Below are positions 35,893 through 44,995 of a DNA stretch of 64,000 nucleotides, one piece after another (positions within the stretch are counted from its first letter, which is position 1; the number at the start of each line of letters is the position of its first letter). Made by a program: the position numbers and the translations under genes. Below the pieces are notes generated by a model. The model was not told where the DNA came from and ran no database searches. It was given only the letters and a program-made list of their open reading frames with translations. Origin of the DNA: a virus. Where the stretch lies: positions 19,697 through 83,696 of IMG/VR virus record IMGVR_UViG_3300046777_001387; one strand, given 5' to 3'.

Positions 35893-38559
35893 ATGGCTAC
35901 CTATAGAAAATTCGTAGCAATCACCGCTAATGGAACTTGGACAGTTCCTACCGACTGGAGCAATACAAGTAACAGAATTGCTTGTATTGGTGCCGGTGGA
36001 AACGGTGCAGCTGTTGCCGACGGATCAGGTTCCGGTGGTGGTGGAGGTGGAGCATATTCTGCTGTTCCCAACGTTTCACTGACTCCAGGAGCCACAGTTT
36101 ATGTGACTATTGGTGCGGGTGGAGGTGGTGCTACTGGCGCAGATACTTGGGTCAATTGGGTTTCTAATACTGCTCCAGCTGCTACAACTAATGGCGTTCT
36201 TGCTGACGGTGGTCTTAACGGTTCAGGTCTGACTGGTGGTGCTGGTGGAACAGTAGCCAACTCTGTTGGAGATGCATCTCTAGAATTTGCAGGCGGTTCT
36301 GGTGGCAACGGTAACAATACTGGCGACACCGGTGGTGGCGGTGGTGGAGCAGCAGGTCCCGGTGGTGCTGGCAAAGACGGTGGTACTGGTGGTACTGGTG
36401 CTGGCGACGGCGGCGGTGGCGGTGGTGGTGCAGGCGGTGGTTCATCAACTGCTGGTTCTGGCACAACCACAGCAACTGGCGGTGCAGGTGGTAACGGTCC
36501 TCTAGGAACGGGCAGCGGCGCTGGCGCAACTGGCACAGGTACAGGTACTGCTGGCGGTGCTGGTACTGGTGCCGGTGGTGGTGGCGGCGGTGGTACTGCT
36601 GGTGTTGGTGGTGCTGGTGGATCTGGCAGCGACCTTGGTACTATTAGCAGCGTTTCTTATGGTGCTGGCGGCGGTGGTGGTGGTAATGGCGACAACAACG
36701 CAGCCACAGGAACTCCCGGCGCTGGTAACGGCGGTCTTTATGGTGGTGGAGGTGGAGGTCGCGAAACTGGTGGTACTGGTGGATCGGGCGCGGCTGGTGT
36801 TGTTTGGATTTGGTATGATGTTATTATCGATAGCCTATACTGGATTGGTGGTTCTGGCAACTGGGACACGACTACAACTTCTAAGTGGTCGACCACTTCT
36901 GGTGGTACTGCCAACACTGCTGTTCCTGACGAGTTCTGCGACGTTATCTTTAATGCAGCGTCAGATGCAGGCTCTGCATTCACAGTGTCTATATTAGCAG
37001 GCGCTAACTGCAAGAATCTAACTGTATCTGGTCTAGATCAGACAATGAACCTGTTCCAAGGCGCGAATACTCTTAACGTCAATGGATCTCTAGTTTTCTC
37101 TGGAACAAACCAGACATATTCACTGACCACAGGAGTGACTAGATTCACGTCTCCTTCTTCAGTGAATATTGACACTGCAAATATTGCATTCGGAAATGTG
37201 GTGTTTGTGGGAAGCGGAACGTTTACTCTTAGCAATACGCTCAACACTGCCTTCGGTACGATTACACATTTAAATGGCAACATCAACGCCAACAATCGTA
37301 ACGTGAGTGCCGGCGCGTTCTTCTCAAACACAACCAATACCAGATCTATCACAATGGGTTCTGGTACTTGGGAAGTAAGATCAAACTCCGATTGCTGGGA
37401 CGTTGTTGGAACCAACCTAACGGTAACACCAAACACATCCACGATTTATTTGTCGAATACTAGTTCAGACACAAGAACATTCGCTGGTGGAACTGAGCCA
37501 TACTACAACTTACGAATTGGTGGTCCTACCGGAAGTTCAGTCACTATTGTTACAGGGAATAATACCTTTAATGAGATATCTAGCGATAAAACTGTAGCTC
37601 ACACAATTCAATTCGAAAGCGGCTCTCTAACAAAAACCAACAGTTTCATAATTAGTGGATCATCAGGAAATCTTGCTAAGATAAACTCAGCGCCTGGAAC
37701 TTCTCAAGTCACACTTTTGCAATCCAAGTTTGCAACTAACGCTAGCGGTTCTACTGTGACCGCAACCTTTGATAACGCAACTACTGCAGGTTCTGTCATT
37801 GTTGCATTTCCTGTTGGTGATGATGCTTCTTCGGCTACGTTGTCCTCAGTAAGCGACAATAGAAGCGGTTCATACACACAACAATTCGGAGACATCATCA
37901 GCAGTTCGCGTTTCGTTCTTGCAGCATTCACAAATATTGCTGGTACAAGAGGAACTGCGCACAGTGTCACTGCGACATTTACAGCTGCTGTAACTTTTAC
38001 AGGATTGATGTTGGCAGAGTTTTCCGGGGTGAATACATCTAGTATTCTAGCAGGATCAGGAAGTGCCGAGGCACCATCAGACTACGCAGTACCGTACCAA
38101 GTAATCGGTCCTTCTGTCACCCCAACTGCTAATGGTATCCACATAGCTGCATTCTTCCAAGACGGTGCCTCTAATAGTGCATTCGTTGGATCGTCTGGAT
38201 GGACAGAACAATTTGAATTGCCACTAGGACAATTTGCTGGTGCAGGGTTATATACAAGAACTGCTACTAATGGTGCGGCGCAGCAACTTACAGTCGATGT
38301 AACAAATAACGTTGTTGACGTTGGTGGTATTATTCATCTGGTGATTCGAGAAGGAGTTGGCGCTTCCGGACATACTCTAGAGAAAACTGGTGGCGGTACC
38401 ATTTCAGTTAACTATCTAGACATAGCCAACTCCTCAGCAACTCCGAGTTCAACTTGGTATGCGTATAATTCAGTAGATTCAGGAAGCAATACTGGTTGGA
38501 TTATTTCAACAGGTGGTGCAGCCACTGCTGGAAACTTCTTTATGTTGCTGTTTGCTTGA
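35893..38559 (+). CDS. Glycine-rich adhesin (888 aa)
   Basis: Residues 1-310 form a glycine-rich domain: TWTVPTDW, then GAGGNGAAV, and many runs of four to seven glycines, ending in AAGVVWIWYDV. This matches the phage glycine-rich domain type whose packed polyglycine helices are known from T-even gp38 adhesins and other receptor-binding tips. From about 315 (LYWIGGSGNWDTTTTSKW) a beta-helix-like region runs to about 600, with NxxLTVSG and GxxTLNVNG strands. A third beta domain (about 600-860) with SVIVAFPVGDDASSATLSSVSDN follows. The small C-terminal cap ends NFFMLLFA. The gene starts nine bases after the giant fibre and probably supplies a host-recognition tip. Confidence 0.8.
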   Translation: MATYRKFVAITANGTWTVPTDWSNTSNRIACIGAGGNGAAVADGSGSGGGGGGAYSAVPNVSLTPGATVYVTIGAGGGGATGADTWVNWVSNTAPAATTNGVLADGGLNGSGLTGGAGGTVANSVGDASLEFAGGSGGNGNNTGDTGGGGGGAAGPGGAGKDGGTGGTGAGDGGGGGGGAGGGSSTAGSGTTTATGGAGGNGPLGTGSGAGATGTGTGTAGGAGTGAGGGGGGGTAGVGGAGGSGSDLGTISSVSYGAGGGGGGNGDNNAATGTPGAGNGGLYGGGGGGRETGGTGGSGAAGVVWIWYDVIIDSLYWIGGSGNWDTTTTSKWSTTSGGTANTAVPDEFCDVIFNAASDAGSAFTVSILAGANCKNLTVSGLDQTMNLFQGANTLNVNGSLVFSGTNQTYSLTTGVTRFTSPSSVNIDTANIAFGNVVFVGSGTFTLSNTLNTAFGTITHLNGNINANNRNVSAGAFFSNTTNTRSITMGSGTWEVRSNSDCWDVVGTNLTVTPNTSTIYLSNTSSDTRTFAGGTEPYYNLRIGGPTGSSVTIVTGNNTFNEISSDKTVAHTIQFESGSLTKTNSFIISGSSGNLAKINSAPGTSQVTLLQSKFATNASGSTVTATFDNATTAGSVIVAFPVGDDASSATLSSVSDNRSGSYTQQFGDIISSSRFVLAAFTNIAGTRGTAHSVTATFTAAVTFTGLMLAEFSGVNTSSILAGSGSAEAPSDYAVPYQVIGPSVTPTANGIHIAAFFQDGASNSAFVGSSGWTEQFELPLGQFAGAGLYTRTATNGAAQQLTVDVTNNVVDVGGIIHLVIREGVGASGHTLEKTGGGTISVNYLDIANSSATPSSTWYAYNSVDSGSNTGWIISTGGAATAGNFFMLLFA

Positions 38560-38565
38560 TAAATA
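38558..38565 (+). promoter_or_regulatory. Late promoter box GATAAATA
   Basis: It overlaps the stop codon of the glycine-rich adhesin and is 28 bases before the ATG of the S74 fibre at 38593. Confidence 0.7.
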
Positions 38566-38592
38566 TGTAAGCCTAAACTACAGAAGAACCCC

Positions 38593-41500
38593 ATGGCAGA
38601 CTTCCCAGCTAATCCCACTCTCGGTATTATATTCAAAACTACTGATAACACTCAGTGGTATTTTGATGGCTATTCTTGGAAAGCAGGAACCTTCGCGCCC
38701 AATCAGGCACTGATTCACTTCGCCACTTCTGCGAATAGTGGATCTACCGTAAATGCCAACTCTCTAAATTTCATTAATACTCAGTATATTCTGGCAAACG
38801 TCCAGCCGGGACTCACAGGCAACGCGAATATATCCTTCGCTTTGCAGTATCCAGTTATTGCTAATAACGAATTGATCGTCACTGCTAACGGTATTAATTT
38901 CGTCAATAATAACTCGGTTTTCGTCAACGTTGGTACTGGTATTAACGGCAACGCTAACGTTCAGTTCGGAATCACTATTCCTACTGCAGTAAACAGTGGA
39001 ACTGTAGTTATTGCCAACAGCTTCAACTACACCAATACAAATACAGTTAATGTTACTGTTTCTTCTGGTATTGCTGGCAATGCCAATATTGCTTTTGAAA
39101 GCTATATGGTGGCTAGTGCCAATGGAGGAAGTGGAGTTAAGACAAACTCTATAAACTTCGTAAATTCTCCTAGTGTGATTGTGAATGTGTCTCCTGATCC
39201 TGCAGGAAACGCTAATGTAGGATTCTCCAGCTTCTTCCCCACATCGGCTAATAGCGGATCTACAGTAACTTCTAACGGAATCAACTTCGTTAATACTTCT
39301 AGTGTTCAGGTTAACGTTCAATCTGGCTTAACTGGTAATGCAAACATTTCGCTGGAAAGCTTTTTCCCTACATCGGCTAACAGTGGATCCACGATAACAT
39401 CCAACGGTATTAACTTCATAAACACCAGAAGCGTTCAGGTAAACGTTCAATCTGGGTTGACTGGAAATGCGAATATCTCTTTCCAGAGCTTCTTTCCAGT
39501 TTCAGCCAATACTGGAAGCACCGTAACAGCCAATGGAATCAACTTTACGAATACAGAGTCTATTCTGGTTGCGGTTCAGACTGGACAAACTGGCAACGCG
39601 AATATTTCTTTCTCTGTTGCTACTACCAGAGCAATCAACGCGGACGCCACTCTAGGTGGTACAAACTATTACGTCGTCGGTGTAGCTGCTACTGGAGTCA
39701 ATTCAGTTCCCAATGCGAATACTGGATTTTATTTCAATGGTAATACGGCAACAATACTAGGCAGCCTTGGTGTGGGAGTCACACCCACACAAAAACTAGA
39801 GGTTAATCTAACTTCTGGTGGAACAAATATGTTCCTAGCTTCTACCACACAAACTCCATCTATTGGTGGCGGTGGTCAAGGACTTAGGTTTGGTTGGAAT
39901 ACAACTTCTGCTGGACCAACGATAAGACTGCTGCATGGTGGGTCATATAGCGACGCAGGATTATTATTCTCTACTTGGACTTCTGCAGCTGAAGTTGAGC
40001 GCATGCGCCTCGACACTGCTGGCAATCTTGGTATTGGTGCATCACCCTCATATCCATTGGATGTTGTTAAAAATGGTGTTCAAGTCGGCAGCACTACAGC
40101 ATATTTGATTACTAGATTTAGCGATGCGACGCCAAATAAAGGTATACACCTTGGGTATGATAGCGGTTCTCAAACTGGTATTGTTCTCAGCGCCAGTTCA
40201 GCGGCTTCCAGTAATCTAGCTTTCTGGAATTTTGACAGTGTTTCAACCGGTTGGGCAGAGCGCGCAAGAATCACTAGCACTGGCAGACTGGGCATCGGCA
40301 CTACTAATCCAGCATACAGATTGCAAGTAAGCGATTCCTCATCCAACTTTGTTTCTGTTATTTCTGGTACTAGCGCGACAGCAGGACTTCTTCTCGGCGA
40401 CACCGACAGTGCAACTGTTGGTCGTGTTGAGTACGAAAATCTTAATAATGCGATGACAATGTTTACTAATGGTTCTGAGCGTATAAGGATAACATCAGGC
40501 GGTAATGTTGGAGTTGGTGTCAGCCCTTCTGTAAGATTGCATGTTTTGACTGGCAACTCAGGCGAGGGAGAGGTTCGTGTAGAGAACTCCAGTGCAGTTC
40601 ATTCTTCAGGAATTAATTTCTGGACTGGCACACAGAGAGGATTTGTTGGTTGGAGAGGAACCAGCTCAACTTCTCCATTCAATGTCAGTGGAATGTATCT
40701 GATCAATTTCGACAACTCTAGCCTGATTCTCGGCACGAATAATCTTGAAAGAATGCGTATCGATTCTAATGGTAATGTGGGAATTGGATCCACTCCATCT
40801 GCTTCGTATAGACTACAGATTACAAGTTCCGGTACAGTTAATGGTATTTTGGTTACTACAGGCACTGGTGGTTATCCACAAGTTACTGGAACTGATGGCA
40901 CAGTTACGCAGTTTGGAGTATATGCTGCCAATGGAATTGGTTATGCCGGAACGCAAAGCAACCATCCTTACGTTCTACTAACCAACAATACTGAAAGAAT
41001 TCGTGTTGATACAAGTGGTAATATGGGTGTAGGTATCTCGCCAGCAGCAAAACTTGATGTGCTTGGCGTGATCAGATCGACTAGTCCCGATTCCGGAACA
41101 GTTCTAGATGCGACTGCCTTGAACGGCGGAACATCTTATATTGACTCTTTCCGATCTACTGGAAGTGCGTTAGTGTTCCGCACAAATAGCTCTGGATCTG
41201 GAGTTTCTGAGAGAGTCAGAATAGATAGCAGCGGCAATGTTGGTATTGGACTGTCGCCATCAACAAATCTCGATGTTCGAAGCGTCATACGAAGCACCAG
41301 CCCTGACAGTGGAACTCTGCTTTCCGTTCAAGCCACAAACGGAGGAGCAACATACATCGATGCCTTTAGAACTGCTGGAGCCACACTGTATCTAAGAGTT
41401 ACGAACGGATCTGGAACGCTATTAGAAAGATTTACTGTTACGCAAAACGGTATAACTGTCACTGGAGGCGTTGGTGTTACACAGGGAATTTATGCTAACG

Positions 41501-42471
41501 CTACTGACATAACTGCAGCCAGAACTTCTACGGCAGGCGCATATTATTTTGGTACTGGTGGATCAAAGTATCTATTTTTCGACGGAAGCAGCTACTTGTT
41601 TGGCGATACTGGAGTTTCTATCACTTCAACAACTCTTAATGCTACAGCGATCGCAGCTTCTTCTTTAACATTAACAACAGCATTGAGTGTTGCTAATGGT
41701 GGAACTGCATCCACCACTAGAAAAGCTGCCTCGTCTAGCATAGCCAACTTTGGACAGCTAGAAAATCACGGTACATATACTGATTTTAATTCAGTGCAGC
41801 AATGGGGCGGCACATATGTACAAGGTAGCACTAACGGACCGGGAATTCCTAGTGCAGGACAGTATTACCAGTGCATGTATTCAATCGGAGCGGACTATGA
41901 TTGGGCAGGGGGTAATGCTTATGCTATGCAAATGGCTATTCCAAGAACTCCAGTTGGTGGTGCGCCATATCTGTCTGTAAGATTTAAAGAGGGTGGTGGT
42001 GCTACTTCTGGGTGGGGAAGCTGGTCGAAGATTCATGCAGGATATGCTGACACAGCGGGTTCTGTTGCCACTAGCAGTAATGTGCAGATGAGTTCTCTTG
42101 GAGTCAATACGGCTGCGTCAGGAACTGCTGGAGAAATACGCGCCACCAATAACATCACTGCGTACTATTCTGATATGCGCCTCAAAAAGTATTTGGGTGC
42201 TATTGAAAACCCATTAGAAAAATTGATGTCGCTTAAGGGTTTCTATTATACAGGTAATGAAGAGGCAGGGAAGCTAGGTTACAATACAGAGACTCCAGAG
42301 GTTGGTGTTTCTGCTCAGGATGTTCTGGAAGTGCTTCCTGAGATCGTAAAGCCTGCTCCTATTGACGATAAATACTATACTCTAGATTATTCCAGACTAG
42401 TTCCTTTATTGATTGAAGCTATCAAGGAACAGCAGAATCAAATAAACGAGCTAAAAGCCCGTTTGCACTGA
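38593..42471 (+). CDS. Modular fibre with tandem repeats and S74 chaperone (1292 aa)
   Basis: The N-terminus (LGIIFKTTDNTQWYFDGYSW) is a small beta domain often found at fibre bases. Seven tandem modules of about 43 residues follow (nt 38728-39615; pattern SANSGSTV..NGINFVNT.SV.VNVQSGLTGNANI). Next comes a long region with seven copies of (M)RIDS.GN.GIG.SP...L.V between 39757 and 41275. The C-terminus is a peptidase S74 chaperone: Ser1193 and Lys1198 in YSDMRLKK, then GVSAQDVLEVLPEIV and a coiled coil. This domain trimerises the fibre and is then released by self-cleavage. A GATAAATA late box lies 28 bases before the ATG. Probably a distal fibre or tailspike. Confidence 0.88.
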   Translation: MADFPANPTLGIIFKTTDNTQWYFDGYSWKAGTFAPNQALIHFATSANSGSTVNANSLNFINTQYILANVQPGLTGNANISFALQYPVIANNELIVTANGINFVNNNSVFVNVGTGINGNANVQFGITIPTAVNSGTVVIANSFNYTNTNTVNVTVSSGIAGNANIAFESYMVASANGGSGVKTNSINFVNSPSVIVNVSPDPAGNANVGFSSFFPTSANSGSTVTSNGINFVNTSSVQVNVQSGLTGNANISLESFFPTSANSGSTITSNGINFINTRSVQVNVQSGLTGNANISFQSFFPVSANTGSTVTANGINFTNTESILVAVQTGQTGNANISFSVATTRAINADATLGGTNYYVVGVAATGVNSVPNANTGFYFNGNTATILGSLGVGVTPTQKLEVNLTSGGTNMFLASTTQTPSIGGGGQGLRFGWNTTSAGPTIRLLHGGSYSDAGLLFSTWTSAAEVERMRLDTAGNLGIGASPSYPLDVVKNGVQVGSTTAYLITRFSDATPNKGIHLGYDSGSQTGIVLSASSAASSNLAFWNFDSVSTGWAERARITSTGRLGIGTTNPAYRLQVSDSSSNFVSVISGTSATAGLLLGDTDSATVGRVEYENLNNAMTMFTNGSERIRITSGGNVGVGVSPSVRLHVLTGNSGEGEVRVENSSAVHSSGINFWTGTQRGFVGWRGTSSTSPFNVSGMYLINFDNSSLILGTNNLERMRIDSNGNVGIGSTPSASYRLQITSSGTVNGILVTTGTGGYPQVTGTDGTVTQFGVYAANGIGYAGTQSNHPYVLLTNNTERIRVDTSGNMGVGISPAAKLDVLGVIRSTSPDSGTVLDATALNGGTSYIDSFRSTGSALVFRTNSSGSGVSERVRIDSSGNVGIGLSPSTNLDVRSVIRSTSPDSGTLLSVQATNGGATYIDAFRTAGATLYLRVTNGSGTLLERFTVTQNGITVTGGVGVTQGIYANATDITAARTSTAGAYYFGTGGSKYLFFDGSSYLFGDTGVSITSTTLNATAIAASSLTLTTALSVANGGTASTTRKAASSSIANFGQLENHGTYTDFNSVQQWGGTYVQGSTNGPGIPSAGQYYQCMYSIGADYDWAGGNAYAMQMAIPRTPVGGAPYLSVRFKEGGGATSGWGSWSKIHAGYADTAGSVATSSNVQMSSLGVNTAASGTAGEIRATNNITAYYSDMRLKKYLGAIENPLEKLMSLKGFYYTGNEEAGKLGYNTETPEVGVSAQDVLEVLPEIVKPAPIDDKYYTLDYSRLVPLLIEAIKEQQNQINELKARLH
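38728..39615 (+). repeat. Seven tandem 43-residue fibre modules
   Basis: Successive copies share SAN.GS.V..NGINFVNT..V.VNV..G..GNANI.F. Copies 5 and 6 are nearly identical, copies 1-4 diverge more, and one further copy occurs in another gene at 18034-18165. Confidence 0.9.
39757..41275 (+). repeat. Seven dispersed RIDSSGNVGIG..P repeats
   Basis: Units with GN.G(I/V)G.SP...(L)V start near 39757, 40021, 40282, 40501, 40771, 41017 and 41234, usually preceded by ER(M/I)R(I/L)D. They are separated by 60-90 variable residues. The motif is a common phage fibre repeat and marks repeated beta segments along the shaft. Confidence 0.85.
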
Positions 42472-42479
42472 TATAAATA
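42472..42479 (+). promoter_or_regulatory. Late promoter box TATAAATA
   Basis: A perfect late box directly after the stop of the S74 fibre, 31 bases before the 62-residue gene, with AGGAG between. Confidence 0.8.
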
Positions 42480-42509
42480 TAACCGTTGTAATTACTATAG
42501 GAGACTATT

Positions 42510-42698
42510 ATGTCGAATGAACAGTTGGATGCTATCTCGCAGCCGGTAGAGCAGACTGCTAAGATTGATTTGAGTATCGCTGAGTTGAATGTTGTGCTTG
42601 CGGCGCTTCAGGAACTTCCTCACAGAATCGCCGATCCAGTGATTAAGAAGGTTGTTGCTCAGGCACAGTCTCAGTTGGGTCAGCCCCAGCAAGGATAA
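42510..42698 (+). CDS. Small helical protein (62 aa)
   Basis: A perfect TATAAATA late box at 42472-42479 and an AGGAG site at 42500-42504 precede the ATG, which makes this a confident gene despite its size. The product (AKIDLSIAELNVVLAALQEL, then HRIADPVIKKVVAQAQSQL) consists of two amphipathic helices with a Gln-rich C-terminus. The same pattern (a helix with LxxLPHR and xVIxKxxxQA) is common in small proteins of phages and may be an oligomeric structural adaptor. I do not know its function. The opposite strand is also open here but has no such signals. Confidence 0.78.
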   Translation: MSNEQLDAISQPVEQTAKIDLSIAELNVVLAALQELPHRIADPVIKKVVAQAQSQLGQPQQG

Positions 42699-42707
42699 AA
42701 TCTACAA

Positions 42708-43310
42708 ATGTCTTGGGATGGTCGTATATCTCAAGTATCAATCAGCGAAGTAAACAGTGCTGTTGGGTATTCCTCAACAGCACAAACTTCTTTGAATGAT
42801 ACTAGATTCAGGAACCTAGCAAACAAAACAGGTTCTGGTACAACAATTCCTATGGCAGACCTCAGATTCGGTCTGCAATTACCTCTTGTTGAATTCACGT
42901 CAAGCAATACTGCCATTCTTGAAGTAGAAGATGCTTCTGCAGTAGCAGGGTACTCTTTCGCGAGTATCTCTATCCAGTTAAATTCTAACGGAACCGGTTC
43001 TTATAATTACACTTATATTAATAACAGCCCCAGTAGTGCAAGTCAATCTTTTACTTGGTTGACTGTCGGATCGGCTAGTGATTATGAGTGTCAAATGACA
43101 GTGCACTCTGGTTCTTTATCCTCTAGCTCTGGTACTGGAACTTCATTATCTTTATCTAGCACTAGATTTTGGACTTTGAGCGCAGAAGCAAGTGGAGGCG
43201 GTGGTGTCAGCCAAGTTAACACCTTTGAGGGTACCCTAGTTATTACCAGAAGCGGCGTGGTTGGTCCGTTTAGAAGATATTCTCTTTCTGCTGGCGCTGC
43301 TTCATTCTAA
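42708..43310 (+). CDS. Fibre-cluster beta protein (200 aa)
   Basis: The N-terminus (MSWDGRISQVSISEVNSAVG, then TSLNDTRFRNLANKTGSGTTIPMADLRFG) is a pattern widely seen at the start of small tail-associated proteins, here joined to a Ser/Thr/Gly-rich beta domain (residues 60-195). It starts nine bases after the 62-residue gene and shares its late promoter. It is the last of the fibre cluster before the neck genes. The function is not known. A virion protein at the fibre or tail tip is inferred. Confidence 0.7.
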   Translation: MSWDGRISQVSISEVNSAVGYSSTAQTSLNDTRFRNLANKTGSGTTIPMADLRFGLQLPLVEFTSSNTAILEVEDASAVAGYSFASISIQLNSNGTGSYNYTYINNSPSSASQSFTWLTVGSASDYECQMTVHSGSLSSSSGTGTSLSLSSTRFWTLSAEASGGGGVSQVNTFEGTLVITRSGVVGPFRRYSLSAGAASF

Positions 43311-43311
43311 A

Positions 43312-43319
43312 CCTAAATA
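43312..43319 (+). promoter_or_regulatory. Late promoter box CCTAAATA before gp13
   Basis: The second base differs from the consensus (C for A). It sits 29 bases before the gp13 ATG, within AACCTAAATAGA, which is repeated before gp18. Confidence 0.6.
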
Positions 43320-43347
43320 GAGTAAATTGGGCTTCGAGCACTAACAA

Positions 43348-44112
43348 ATGGCACAACCTGCGTCAAAACAAGAACTCAAAGATTACTGCCTTCGTCGTCT
43401 GGGATTCCCAGTCGTCGACATTAACGTTGACGAAGATCAGGTCGACGATAGAATCGATGATGCGCTGCAGAAGTATGCGCTGTTCCATTTTGATGGAACC
43501 TCGAAAGAGTATCTGAGATACCAGCTTACCCAGCAGGACTACAATAACAAGTACCTGACTCTGCCAGACGCTATTGTTGGCGTTAACCGTGTGTTCCCGA
43601 TCTCCAGCGACACAGTTAACTCCGGCTCTGGATCGAACTTCAATATCTTCGACCTAAACTATCAGCTTCGCCTAAACGAGTTGTATGAGTTCACCTCGTC
43701 CTCGTACACTTACTACTGGATCGCCAGAAGCCATATCCGTATGCTGGAGATGATTCTGATTGGAGAGAACCCAGTTCGCTTCAACAAGAAGATGAACCGC
43801 CTGTACGTTGATATGAACTGGGCGAACGAAGAAGTCAAGATCGGTAATTATATCATTATCGAGTGCTCGGCTGTTCTCGATCCAAACACCTACACAAAGG
43901 TGTATAACGATAACTGGCTCAAAGAATACAGTACCCAGCTTATCAAGAAGCAATGGGGCGAGAACCTCAAGAAGTATGGTAATTACTCGCTCCCCGGCGG
44001 TATGATTATCAACGGTCAGCAGATCTATGATGAAGCTGTCGCTGATATTATTCGTCTTGAGGAACAGATCCGCGATATCTACGAAGAACCACCAACCTTC
44101 GAAGTAGGCTAA
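43348..44112 (+). CDS. 13: Neck protein gp13
   Basis: At 254 residues it is somewhat shorter than T4 gp13. The N-terminal KQELKDYCLRRLGFPVVDI, then EDQVDDRIDDALQKYALFH and a beta segment ending WIARSHIRMLEMI, are family marks of gp13 in aquatic T4-like phages. With gp14 it forms the neck that closes the filled head and receives the tail. The gene has a CCTAAATA box at 43312-43319, 29 bases before the ATG, and is followed after four bases by gp14. Confidence 0.92.
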   Translation: MAQPASKQELKDYCLRRLGFPVVDINVDEDQVDDRIDDALQKYALFHFDGTSKEYLRYQLTQQDYNNKYLTLPDAIVGVNRVFPISSDTVNSGSGSNFNIFDLNYQLRLNELYEFTSSSYTYYWIARSHIRMLEMILIGENPVRFNKKMNRLYVDMNWANEEVKIGNYIIIECSAVLDPNTYTKVYNDNWLKEYSTQLIKKQWGENLKKYGNYSLPGGMIINGQQIYDEAVADIIRLEEQIRDIYEEPPTFEVG

Positions 44113-44116
44113 CTAG

Positions 44117-44995
44117 ATGGCAACCTCGGTATATTTTAATAACCAAGGCGCTTCCAGAGAGCAGATTCTTCTGGAAGATATGGTCATCGAATCGATCCGT
44201 AACCACGGAATTGATATCTACTATATGCCGAGAACTTCCCAAAGCGTACTCGATACGCTGTTTGGCGATGATCCTGTCAAGTATTATGACTCAGCCTATA
44301 AGGTTGACATGTACCTCGAAACTTTTAACGACTTCGGCGGTCAGCAGGAATTCTTCTCAAAATTTGGTCTGCAAATTGAGAAGACTGCTCGTGTCGCGAT
44401 TGCCAGAAGAACCTTCGAGCGATTTGTCCCCAGCGCAGTCCGCACTCTACCAAAAGAAGGTGACCTAGTTTATTTGCCAACGCAAAGAAAGCTGATGGAA
44501 ATTCGTTTCGTAGAGCGCGATAGAAACTTCTTCCAGCTAGGAAAGTTCCAGCCATACATGTATGTGCTTTCGATGGAAACGTTCAAGTATAACGGCGAGT
44601 TTATTAATACTGGCATCGATGATATCGACTATATTGGAGACGAATCGGCTGTGTCGATTAACTATCAGTTACAGTCAAGCAACTCCTCGCTATCGTTTAT
44701 TCGTGGCGAGGTTGCATATCAGGGCGCTAACCTAGGAGCCTCGACAGCAAAGGGTATTGTTGTCAACCACGATCGTCCAAATAATGTATTGCGCCTGAGA
44801 AATATCAAGGGCAGTTTTGCAGTCAACACTGCGATCAAGGGCAGTGATTCTACTGCTCAGTTTAATCTGGTTTCATACGATGAAATGTACGATGCCACTA
44901 TTCCGAACGGTGAGGTTGGTGATAACGTTATCATCCAACAGGAAGCCGACGATATCCTCGACTTTAGTGAAAGCAATCCTTTCGGTGAGCCATAA
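44117..44995 (+). CDS. 14: Neck protein gp14
   Basis: The protein is 292 residues. The characteristic N-terminus (ASREQILLEDMVIESIRNHG followed by IDIYYMPRTSQ) and the DVKYY-like segment (GDDPVKYYDSAYKVDMYLE), then FSKFGLQIEKTARVAIARRTF, identify gp14. It acts with gp13 in head completion and tail joining. The C-terminal third is beta-rich with an acidic DDILDFSESNPFGEP end, also seen in relatives. It ends by one-base overlap with the gp15 ATG, so the neck and tail-completion proteins are translated from one message. Confidence 0.93.
   Translation: MATSVYFNNQGASREQILLEDMVIESIRNHGIDIYYMPRTSQSVLDTLFGDDPVKYYDSAYKVDMYLETFNDFGGQQEFFSKFGLQIEKTARVAIARRTFERFVPSAVRTLPKEGDLVYLPTQRKLMEIRFVERDRNFFQLGKFQPYMYVLSMETFKYNGEFINTGIDDIDYIGDESAVSINYQLQSSNSSLSFIRGEVAYQGANLGASTAKGIVVNHDRPNNVLRLRNIKGSFAVNTAIKGSDSTAQFNLVSYDEMYDATIPNGEVGDNVIIQQEADDILDFSESNPFGEP

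Noticed and set aside
36099-36536. Proline-rich open frame on the - strand
   Set aside because: It is opposite the polyglycine region, where GGN codons read as CCN. No promoter or ribosome site is seen.
17077-42471. Possible diversity-generating retroelement acting on fibres
   Set aside because: No reverse transcriptase gene or template repeat is visible. Repeated modules show no adenine-specific variation.
42495-42692. Small - strand frame opposite the 62-residue gene
   Set aside because: The + frame has a late box, AGGAG and helical product. The - frame has none.
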